This document shows, piece after piece, positions 1-5,003 of a stretch of DNA of 5,003 nt. The translations under genes were made by a program, and so were the position numbers. This stretch comes from an uncultured bacterium (GTDB lineage Bacteria > Verrucomicrobiota > Kiritimatiellia > CAIKKV01), in contig CAIKKV010000670.1 in the NCBI GenBank assembly GCA_903828035.1, positions 1 through 5,003 on the forward strand, read 5' to 3'. The notes beneath the pieces were generated by a model. That model did no database searches. It was not told the DNA's origin and was given only the letters and a program-made list of their open reading frames with translations. The first letter of the stretch is position 1. Each line of letters opens with the position of its first letter.

Positions 1-225
1 ACCTGCGTCAAGCCGTCCGGCGCGTTCTACATGTTCCCCAACATCCAGTCATTCGGCTTGGATTCCCTGGCTTTCGCGGCCCGCCTGCTCGAGACGGAAA
101 AGGTCGCGGTGGTTCCGGGCGCGGCGTTTGGAGCGGATGCGAACATCCGCCTGTCCTACGCCTGCTCCATGGACAACATCCGGGAGGGAATGGACCGGCT
201 GGACCGGTTCCTGAAGACAATCTGA
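1..225 (+). CDS. Class I/II PLP-dependent aminotransferase, C-terminal fragment
   Basis: This is the last 74 residues of an aminotransferase; the 5' part lies outside the window and the TGA stop is at 223-225. The fragment has the hallmarks of the small C-terminal domain of fold-type I aspartate-aminotransferase-like enzymes: a PSGAFYMFP segment (residues 5-13 of the fragment), VAVVPGAAFG (35-44), and NIRLSYA (48-54), whose Arg50 corresponds to the conserved arginine that binds the substrate alpha-carboxylate. The end, with a short amphipathic helix closing in DRLDRFLKTI, is typical of the family. Such enzymes transfer amino groups between amino acids and 2-oxo acids in the cytoplasm. Substrate cannot be told from this fragment. 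The gene converges on the tRNA gene with only two bases between stop codon and tRNA 3' end, so its transcript must terminate inside or beyond the tRNA locus. Confidence 0.87.
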   Translation, partial: TCVKPSGAFYMFPNIQSFGLDSLAFAARLLETEKVAVVPGAAFGADANIRLSYACSMDNIREGMDRLDRFLKTI

Positions 226-227
226 AT

Positions 228-309
228 TGGGCGAGGCGGGACTCGAACCCGCAAACCTTGCGGCACAAGATCCTAAGTCTTGCGTGTCTGCCAATTTCAC
301 CACTCGCCC
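228..309 (-). tRNA. tRNA-Leu (anticodon UAG)
   Basis: Read on the minus strand this folds as a class II (long variable arm) tRNA of 82 bases. The acceptor stem pairs GGGCGAG (303-309) with CTCGCCC (229-235), and the discriminator is A (base 228). The T arm is GCGGG-TTCGAGT-CCCGC. The anticodon stem CAAGA/TCTTG encloses the loop CTTAGGA, which gives anticodon UAG at 273-275 and so reads CUA and other CUN leucine codons. The variable arm is about 13 bases long, as expected for leucine tRNA, and the D-arm sequence (GTGGTGAAATTGGCAGAC) is the usual leucine form. The CCA end is not encoded, so it would be added by CCA nucleotidyltransferase. A weak possible promoter for it (TTGAAT 365-370, 16-base spacer, TACGAT 343-348, minus strand) lies over the start of the neighbouring gene, but I do not claim it. 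Confidence 0.96.
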
Positions 310-335
310 GCGTTCGATTCGTGTTTGAGAATAAC

Positions 336-343
336 AGGAAGGA
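336..343 (+). promoter_or_regulatory. Ribosome binding site of the HTH-EIIA gene
   Basis: AGGAAGGA lies seven bases upstream of the GTG at 351. It decides the start: the longer open frame, from 258, would run through most of the tRNA-Leu gene and has no such site. Confidence 0.7.
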
Positions 344-350
344 TCGTATC

Positions 351-1055
351 GTGCCATATAAAGTATTCAATTCCGACGAGGCCGCGGCCTATCTGCATGT
401 GCCGCGAGAAGCGCTCGACCGCCTGGTCAGGAACAAGGAAGTGCCCTTCCAGGTTCAAGCCGGCAGAATTGTCTTTACGCGCTACGATATCGACGCCTGG
501 GCTTCCCAGCGCATCCTGCGGCTGTCCGGCGAGAAGCTGGACGAATATCACCAGGCCGCGTCCCGCGATCGCCAGGGCATGGTGATGCCGTTGTTGATCC
601 AGGCCCCCTGGGTCGAGCCTGGCCTGAAATCGCGGACGGCCAGCTCGGTGCTGCGCGACATGGTCAAGGTGGCCGATCGGTCCCAGAAAACGTGCGATTC
701 CCCGCAGCTGCTCAAGCTGCTGGAAGAGCGCGAGGAGCTGTGCCCCACCGCCATCCCCGGAGGGCTCGCCCTTCTGCATCCCCGGCAGCATGCGCCTTTC
801 ATGTTCATGGAGACGTTCATTGCCGTGGGCCGGACCGCTTCCGGCGTCCCGTTTGGAGCGCCCGACGGCGAGTTGACCGACATCTTTTTCCTGATCTGCT
901 GCGGGGATGACCGCGCCCATCTCCACACCCTGGCCCTGCTGTGCGCCATGTGCCAGAAGACGGCCCTGCTGTCCGGGATCCGCGAGGCCGGATCGGCCGC
1001 CGGGATCGTTGATGCGATTGTGAAATCGGAAGTCGAATTGCTGAAAAAACCTTAA
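351..1055 (+). CDS. Excisionase-type HTH fused to PTS EIIA (PtsN/fructose-type) domain
   Basis: The predicted protein has 234 residues, starting at GTG 351. Residues about 5-55 look like a MerR/excisionase-family helix-turn-helix (SDEAAAYLHVPREALDRLV, then a GRIVFTRYDIDAWA wing/helix). After a linker, residues about 77-231 match a PTS EIIA domain of the fructose/PtsN type. TAIPGGLALLHPR aligns with the usual TGIGNGVAIPHPR block, so His143 is the expected phosphorylated histidine. The second conserved histidine patch, AHLHTLALL (His190, His192), is also present. No membrane segment is seen. In PTS chemistry EIIA receives phosphate from HPr; with a DNA-binding domain it could act as a phosphorylation-sensitive regulator. 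HTH-EIIA proteins are known in chlamydiae (ptsN-like). The gene sits 39 bases upstream of fucI on the same strand with no terminator between, so the two are probably co-transcribed. The regulatory role is inference; loss of DNA binding or an adaptor role cannot be excluded. Confidence 0.87.
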   Translation: MPYKVFNSDEAAAYLHVPREALDRLVRNKEVPFQVQAGRIVFTRYDIDAWASQRILRLSGEKLDEYHQAASRDRQGMVMPLLIQAPWVEPGLKSRTASSVLRDMVKVADRSQKTCDSPQLLKLLEEREELCPTAIPGGLALLHPRQHAPFMFMETFIAVGRTASGVPFGAPDGELTDIFFLICCGDDRAHLHTLALLCAMCQKTALLSGIREAGSAAGIVDAIVKSEVELLKKP

Positions 1056-1081
1056 GTCGTTTTGACTGATTGAACGCTGGC

Positions 1082-1088
1082 AGAGGAG
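1082..1088 (+). promoter_or_regulatory. Ribosome binding site of fucI
   Basis: AGAGGAG ends six bases before the ATG at 1095. It supports that start, which gives an N-terminus roughly 20 residues longer than that of the E. coli enzyme. Confidence 0.65.
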
Positions 1089-1094
1089 TACGTT

Positions 1095-2960
1095 ATGAGC
1101 GGCAAGTCCAATGATTTTGATTGTCATCGCCTGATCGCCACACCGCGCGGGTTTGCCCGGACGCCCCGGGCGTTGCCGGGGTGCGTGCCGACGATCGCCA
1201 TCACGCCGGTGGCGGATGGCCGCACCGGCGCGTATGAGGAGAATGTGGCGGGGACGTGGCGCATTGTCGAGAAGGTGCGCCAGTTGATCCTGGACCAGGT
1301 CCGCCTGCCGGATGGAACGCCGGTCCGCATTGTGACGGCGCCCGAGATTGTCTACGGCCCCCGCACGGCGGCCCTGGCGCAGGCGGCCTATGTCCGCGAA
1401 GGCGTGAGCGCCAATATCTGGGTCAGCCGGTCCTGGGCCTACAGCGACGAGCTGATGGGCGCGGCGATGGGCATCGGCTCTTCCGAATGGCAGCAGGCCG
1501 CCTACGGCCTGAACCAGACCGACCGCCCGGGCGCGGTTTGGCTGAAGGCCTTCACCGCCGCCATGGACGAAAAGAAGCGCCCGATTTTCTGCATTTACAA
1601 CCCCGACCTCGAGGATGATTCCGGCCCCCTGGCGCCCTACGTGGCGGAGCGGCTCCTCCGGTTCGCCCGGGCCGCGACGGCCGTGGCCGAAATGCGCGGC
1701 AAGAATTACCTCTCCCTGGGCTCGGCGTCCATGGGCATCATCGGATCCGATGTGCGGCGCAATCTCATGCTGCAGTACCTGGGCATGGGCACGGTCTCCT
1801 ATGACATGGTGGGCGTCCGCGGCCGCATGGAGCGGGGCCTCTATGACCACGAGGAGCTGGAGCGGGCGTTCCGATTCATGAAATCCCGGTTTGCCTTCTC
1901 GTACGGGCAGGGAAAGCGCCCGCTGGGCAACGACGACCTGCTTCGCGACTCGCTCAAGATGACGCTGATCGTCCGCGATCTCATGATCGGAAACGAGAAG
2001 CTGGCTGATCCCGTCATGGGACGGGCGCAGGGCTTCAAGGCCGATGTGGAATACGCCCAGGGGGCCAACGCCATCGCCTCCGGCACGCAGGGCCAGCGGC
2101 AGTGGACCGACTTGTACCCGAACTACGACATGGCCGAGTCCGTCCTGAACAGCTCGTTTGACTGGGACGGCTTCCGGTCTCCTTTTGTCGTGGCCACCGA
2201 GAATGACAGCAAGAATGCCATCGGCATGCTGGTCGCGTTCCTGCTGACGGGCTCGGCCCAGTTGTTTGCCGATATCCGGACCAACTGGACGGCCGCCAGC
2301 ATCAAGAAGGCCACGGGCCGGGATGTCAGCCGTATTTGCCCCGATGGCCTGATCGACAAGCGAAACTCCGGGGCTGGCGCCCTGGATTATGCGCTGGACG
2401 TGTTCAAACTCGTTCCGGGCGGCAAGGGCAAGTCGGTCCAGGAGATCATGGCCGCGATCAAGGCGGATCCCAAATTGCAGAAGAAGCTGATGGAGCAGGC
2501 CATCAAGGGGACGACCTACATGGCCGCCGCGCTTCAATATTTCCCGGGCGACGGACTGTCCAGCCACTACCGGACCCCCGGCGGGATCCCCATGACGGCA
2601 TACCGGTACAATTGCGTGGGCGACCGCCTGACCTGCTCCGTGGTGGAAGGGGAGACCGTGGAGTTGCCGGTGTCGGTGGCCGATCACATCAGCCGCGTGA
2701 CGGACAAGACCTGGCCGGAAACCTACTGGAAGCCCGATGGGATGTCCTCCTTCGAGTACATGTCCCGCATCGGCCCGAACCACGATGCCAATTCGTTTGG
2801 CCGGATCGGGGCGGATATGGTGACGTTAAACGCCATGTTGCGCATTCCCGTGGATATGCACAATGTGGACAAGAAGTCCATCTTCCGCCCGACGCTCTGG
2901 GACCGGTTTGGCGGGGATGATTTCCGCGCCTGCGAAGTCCTGGGCCCGGTGTACTCTTAA
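1095..2960 (+). CDS. fucI: L-fucose isomerase
   Basis: This is a 621-residue cytoplasmic ketol-isomerase that interconverts L-fucose and L-fuculose (EC 5.3.1.25; the family also accepts D-arabinose), the first step of the isomerase route of fucose breakdown. It aligns over its full length with E. coli FucI as I recall it (591 residues). Shared blocks include ITPVADGR (36-43), GLNQTDRPGAVWL (138-150), GKNYLSLGSASMGIIGS (202-218), GTQGQRQWTDLYPN (330-343) and LNSSFDWDGF (351-360). The Mn2+-binding residues are all present: Glu369 in VATENDS, Asp393 in FADIRT, and His563 in IGPNHD. The C-terminus keeps GADMVTLNAMLRIPVDMHN. The first about 28 residues are an extra segment rich in Arg and Pro with no recognisable signal peptide. 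It follows the HTH-EIIA gene by 39 bases and overlaps the stop codon of the convergent SDR gene. Kinase and aldolase partners are not in the window. Confidence 0.96.
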   Translation: MSGKSNDFDCHRLIATPRGFARTPRALPGCVPTIAITPVADGRTGAYEENVAGTWRIVEKVRQLILDQVRLPDGTPVRIVTAPEIVYGPRTAALAQAAYVREGVSANIWVSRSWAYSDELMGAAMGIGSSEWQQAAYGLNQTDRPGAVWLKAFTAAMDEKKRPIFCIYNPDLEDDSGPLAPYVAERLLRFARAATAVAEMRGKNYLSLGSASMGIIGSDVRRNLMLQYLGMGTVSYDMVGVRGRMERGLYDHEELERAFRFMKSRFAFSYGQGKRPLGNDDLLRDSLKMTLIVRDLMIGNEKLADPVMGRAQGFKADVEYAQGANAIASGTQGQRQWTDLYPNYDMAESVLNSSFDWDGFRSPFVVATENDSKNAIGMLVAFLLTGSAQLFADIRTNWTAASIKKATGRDVSRICPDGLIDKRNSGAGALDYALDVFKLVPGGKGKSVQEIMAAIKADPKLQKKLMEQAIKGTTYMAAALQYFPGDGLSSHYRTPGGIPMTAYRYNCVGDRLTCSVVEGETVELPVSVADHISRVTDKTWPETYWKPDGMSSFEYMSRIGPNHDANSFGRIGADMVTLNAMLRIPVDMHNVDKKSIFRPTLWDRFGGDDFRACEVLGPVYS

Positions 2961-3781
2961 ACCCCGCCAAAGGCGGACATGCCGCCGTCGACGGCCAGGG
3001 TGGCGCCGGTGACAAAGCCGGCGCTATCCGATAGCAGCCAGAGGGCGGGGCCCGTGAGGTCGGCGGGCTCCCCGAATCGTCCGGCCGGCGTGTGGGCAAT
3101 AATGCGGCGGCCGCGCTCAGTCGGCAGTCCGGTGTGTTCCTCGGTCAACAGGAACCGGTTTTGCTCGGTCAGGAAGAATCCCGGCACCAGCGCGTTGACG
3201 CGCAAGCGGGGCGAATACTCCTGGGCGAGGTGGACGGCCAGCCATTGGGTGAAATTGGTGACGGCGGCTTTGCCGGCCGAGTAGGCCACGCTGCGGGTGA
3301 GCGGATGCAGGGCGCCGTAGGAAGAAAGATTCAGGATAACGCCCGCCTGCCGGTCCGCCATGAGGCGGCCGAAGACCTGGCAGGGCAGCAGGGTGCCCAG
3401 CAGGTTCAGGTCGAAAACGTGGCGGACGGCCGCTTCGGGAAGATCGAAAAAGGAGCGGTCCGGCGCCGTGGTGGCATCCTTGCGGGCGCCTCCGGCGGCG
3501 TTGACGAGAAAATCGATCCGGCCGTGTTTGGCTAGGATCCGGGAGGCGAGGGAGAGGAGGGCCTCTTTGTCGAGCACGTCGGCCTGGGCGGCTTCCGCAA
3601 GCCCGCCGGATTCCCGGATGGCCTGGGCGGCGGCTTCCGCCGCCTCGGGACGGCTTCGCCCGACGAGCCAGACGGCCGCGCCGGCCTCGCCCAGGGCCCT
3701 GGCGATGGCGCCCCCGAGAACGCCGCTGCCTCCGGTGACAACCGCCACTCGGCCTGAGAAATCGAGCGGATTCGGAATCAT
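2957..3781 (-). CDS. SDR oxidoreductase, D-mannonate/fructuronate oxidoreductase-like
   Basis: This is a 274-residue classical short-chain dehydrogenase with an NAD(P)-binding Rossmann fold. The cofactor loop is TGGSGVLG (16-23), a variant of TGxxxGxG in which the central glycine is shifted. NAAG is at 94-97. The catalytic tetrad is Asn126, Ser154, Tyr167 and Lys171 (YSAGK). Features such as VFDLNLLGTLLP (122-133), NFTQWLAVH (176-184), VPGFFLTEQN (199-208), RFGEPADL (235-242) and the closing VDGGMSAFGGV recall the SDR-type D-mannonate oxidoreductase (UxuB-like) branch, which reduces fructuronate in hexuronate breakdown. The substrate remains a family-level inference, and another sugar or sugar acid is possible. 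The start is set by the ATGA overlap with the upstream 84-residue gene; an open frame runs to 3940, but the Rossmann strand begins only eight residues after this ATG. The stop interlocks with that of fucI. Confidence 0.9.
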   Translation of the reverse strand: MIPNPLDFSGRVAVVTGGSGVLGGAIARALGEAGAAVWLVGRSRPEAAEAAAQAIRESGGLAEAAQADVLDKEALLSLASRILAKHGRIDFLVNAAGGARKDATTAPDRSFFDLPEAAVRHVFDLNLLGTLLPCQVFGRLMADRQAGVILNLSSYGALHPLTRSVAYSAGKAAVTNFTQWLAVHLAQEYSPRLRVNALVPGFFLTEQNRFLLTEEHTGLPTERGRRIIAHTPAGRFGEPADLTGPALWLLSDSAGFVTGATLAVDGGMSAFGGV

Positions 3782-4032
3782 CCCTTCGTTTCCTGCCGCA
3801 GCCTCTTGATGCGATCGACATGCTCGCGGGGCAGGCGGGCGCGCGTGTACCAGTTCAGGGCGATGGCCTCCAGCTGATCCCAATCGGATTCCGTCGGGGT
3901 TGGATCGTAGACCCAGGCTACTTCGTCGGCCCGCTTCCATTGCCAGCGCAGGCCTTTGCCATGGAAGGAGACCCGGACCTCCCGTTTGACCCCGTCATCG
4001 AGTTTTTCTTTCCAGCACAATGGTTTTCGCAT
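3778..4032 (-). CDS. Small conserved-looking protein of unknown function (84 residues)
   Basis: I do not recognise a named family with certainty. The protein is basic and strikingly tryptophan-rich for its size (Trp7, 30, 32, 40, 51 and 61). The first half looks like short beta strands (REVRVSFHGKGLRWQWK, 17-33), and the second half, from about 49 to 82, like one long amphipathic helix ending in Arg/Lys-rich residues. There is no signal peptide, membrane segment or cysteine pair (Cys6 only). It looks like a real gene because GGAG lies five bases before its ATG, a possible promoter lies just upstream, and its TGA overlaps the SDR start as ATGA, the usual sign of translational coupling. A small soluble cytoplasmic partner or an independent housekeeping protein are both possible; no function is claimed. 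Confidence 0.72.
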   Translation of the reverse strand: MRKPLCWKEKLDDGVKREVRVSFHGKGLRWQWKRADEVAWVYDPTPTESDWDQLEAIALNWYTRARLPREHVDRIKRLRQETKG

Positions 4033-4052
4033 GATTGCTCCGTAATCGTTTC

Positions 4053-4081
4053 ATATTAGATCAACGGAAATGCGAATGCAA
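4053..4081 (-). promoter_or_regulatory. Possible sigma-70-type promoter for the 84-residue gene and SDR
   Basis: In the AT-richer gap upstream of the small gene, the minus strand reads TTGCAT (4076-4081), a 17-base spacer, then TAATAT (4053-4058). Three and four of six bases agree with the -35 and -10 consensus. Initiation near 4046 would give a leader of only about 14 bases that still contains the GGAG site at 4038-4041. The spacing is right but the match is weak, so this is a candidate only. Confidence 0.28.
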
Positions 4082-4109
4082 GACAGGGTGCCGGTTTCGC
4101 GTGTTTCGC

Positions 4110-5003
4110 TCAGCGTGTCATCCGGATCCGGTAAAAGCGGACGGGCGGCAGATTGTTGGTGTCGACGGCAGACATGGCTCCGCTGTTTCCGGCGAGTTGG
4201 ATACATCCCGGCAGTTCAGCCCAGGAACCGGGGGCGAGGGTGTCCGAATATTCGACCGTGTAGGAACTCGCCGAAGCCCCTTTCCAGTGCAATTTGAACC
4301 CGCAGACGGAACCGCCGTTCCGGACGGTTTCCACACCGCTGATCACGGGGGGGGCGAGCAGGTAAATGGTGCCAAACAGGCCGTCCGGCTGAAGCAGCGT
4401 GTAATTGGCCGCATCCTGTCCCTTGAGGGTCAGGCCTGCGGTCACCGGAATGTGTTCCCCGGCTTCACTCTGGGAAAACAGGCCGGTCGTGGAGTCTAAT
4501 TCCACATCGTCTCCGGAACACCGGTCCGGCAGCACCCCGCCCGTGATGGCGGCCGCGGCCGAGCCATCATACTCCTTGTCCATAACCGACGCCCCGGAAA
4601 CCGTCAGCCCTTTGGCCGTAATGGTTCCTCCAATAAGCGGGATGAAGGTGAGCGAATAGTTGGTTCCGCCATAGCCGTCGTTGACGGATCCCGTGGAGAT
4701 CAGGGTCTTGTCGATGCCGACCTGCTTGCTGTCGAACCTCTGAATCCACTCGGCCGCATCCCCGGCGACCAGGGATCCGCTCGTGATCACGGGCGCTCCG
4801 GTGGAACTCGGGGTTCCGTCGTAGATCTTGCTGTCCGCTGTTGCTTGCACCATCACCGCTCTTGGGAGGATATCGGCGGTGGCGCTGACGGCGGTGGCGC
4901 CCAGTTCGTACCGGGCCGCGGCGCTGCCGCCCAGGGATATTCCGGAAACGGTAACGACTTTCCCGGTCCCGGCATTCCTGTTCTCGAAGGTCGCCGCCGT
5001 GGC
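4110..5003 (-). CDS. Large secreted/surface YDG-repeat protein, C-terminal part
   Basis: The reading frame is open to the right edge of the window, so only the last 297 residues are seen; the GTG/ATG codons near 4851-4856 are internal, not starts. Residues 1-49 are the end of one repeat (NAGTGKVVTVSGISLGGS, then an ADILPRA linker). A second repeat begins at KIYDGT (59-64) and a third at KEYDGS (143-148). These match the YDG/MBG beta-sandwich repeats found in filamentous-haemagglutinin-like adhesins and other long extracellular proteins. After about residue 217 comes a different, non-repeat domain (HWKG, SYTVEYSD, SWAELPG) ending in RFYRIRMTR, a type of ending often seen in secreted proteins of PVC bacteria. 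Cys162, Cys234 and Cys267 are present. No LPxTG, PEP-CTERM, transmembrane or autotransporter barrel is visible, so the anchoring mode is unknown. Transcription runs toward the 84-residue gene, 77 bases away. Confidence 0.85.
   Translation of the reverse strand, partial: ATAATFENRNAGTGKVVTVSGISLGGSAAARYELGATAVSATADILPRAVMVQATADSKIYDGTPSSTGAPVITSGSLVAGDAAEWIQRFDSKQVGIDKTLISTGSVNDGYGGTNYSLTFIPLIGGTITAKGLTVSGASVMDKEYDGSAAAAITGGVLPDRCSGDDVELDSTTGLFSQSEAGEHIPVTAGLTLKGQDAANYTLLQPDGLFGTIYLLAPPVISGVETVRNGGSVCGFKLHWKGASASSYTVEYSDTLAPGSWAELPGCIQLAGNSGAMSAVDTNNLPPVRFYRIRMTR
4356..5003 (-). repeat. Tandem YDG-type protein repeats (two complete, one partial)
   Basis: These repeats are visible at protein level only. 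Approximate units are 4857-5003 (partial, cut by the window edge), 4614-4856 and 4356-4613, about 80-86 residues each. Each complete unit has a K-x-YDG-T/S motif near its start, a middle region ending in an NYSL or NYTL strand, and a GTI strand before the linker to the next unit. DNA identity between units is low, so they are old, diverged copies and not a recent tandem duplication. Confidence 0.62.

Noticed and set aside
258..350. A longer N-terminus for the HTH-EIIA protein, starting at 258.
   Set aside because: It would translate most of the tRNA-Leu gene, lacks a ribosome site, and adds residues outside the HTH. GTG 351 has AGGAAGGA at the right distance.
1062..1090. TTGACT (1062-1067) as the -35 box of a separate fucI promoter.
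   Set aside because: The sequence 17 bases downstream (GGAGTA) is not a -10 box and would overlap the ribosome binding site; read-through from the upstream gene is simpler.
297..2783. An 828-codon open reading frame on the minus strand across the HTH-EIIA and fucI genes.
   Set aside because: It lies in the antisense register whose codons align exactly with the sense codons, so it is broken only by sense TTA, CTA or TCA, which are rare in this GC-rich DNA. The two sense genes share the same frame, which extends the shadow. Its product is Arg/His/Gly-rich with no recognisable domain.
2964..2976. A hairpin CCGCC-AAA-GGCGG just after the fucI stop, as a terminator.
   Set aside because: The stem has only five pairs, no T-run follows on either strand, and it is the coding sequence of the SDR C-terminus.
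2957..3821. Long open frames on both strands within the SDR region (for example plus strand 3092-3535 and 3360-3809, minus strand 3117-3821).
   Set aside because: They are out-of-frame shadows of the SDR gene, with Arg/Pro/Ala-rich products and no domain signal.
3782..3940. An upstream start for the SDR at 3940, giving 327 residues.
   Set aside because: The extra 53 residues overlap the 84-residue gene in another frame and show no SDR features; the ATGA-coupled ATG at 3781 fits the family.
4094..4109. A short direct repeat GTTTCGC (4094-4100 and 4103-4109) beyond the YDG gene stop.
   Set aside because: A pair of seven-base copies is too short to mean anything alone, and no dyad or wider array accompanies it.

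Overview
The window is GC-rich bacterial chromosome, tightly packed, with no sign of phage, insertion sequences or CRISPR. The best guess for the source is the PVC superphylum (Verrucomicrobiota/Kiritimatiellota and relatives). Two things suggest this: an excisionase-type helix-turn-helix fused to a PTS EIIA domain, an architecture known from chlamydiae and other PVC bacteria, and a large secreted YDG-repeat protein ending in a C-terminal 'RFYRIR' module common in that group. This is inference from protein architecture, not a phylogeny.

Layout, left half. Bases 1-225 are the 3' end of a class I/II PLP aminotransferase (+). Two bases after its stop lies a complete tRNA-Leu(UAG) on the minus strand (228-309). 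Divergent from the tRNA is a two-gene plus-strand unit: a 234-residue HTH-EIIA fusion protein (GTG start at 351) and, 39 bases later, a complete L-fucose isomerase (fucI, 1095-2960). The fusion protein is a good candidate for a phosphorylation-responsive regulator or adaptor of the sugar pathway that fucI serves.

Layout, right half. Everything else is on the minus strand, reading leftwards: the C-terminal 297 residues of a large YDG-repeat surface or secreted protein (open at the right edge, stop at 4110-4112), a 77-base AT-richer gap with a possible promoter, an 84-residue protein of unknown function (3778-4032), and an SDR oxidoreductase (2957-3781) whose start overlaps that gene's stop in an ATGA junction. 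The SDR resembles the D-mannonate/fructuronate oxidoreductase branch. It converges on fucI so closely that the two TAA stops interlock in one TTAA.

Together fucI, the HTH-EIIA protein and the sugar-acid-type SDR suggest a small deoxysugar or uronate utilisation locus. Kinase, aldolase and transporter genes are not in the window. I see no clearly new system. The most interesting element is the coupling of a DNA-binding EIIA protein to fucI.
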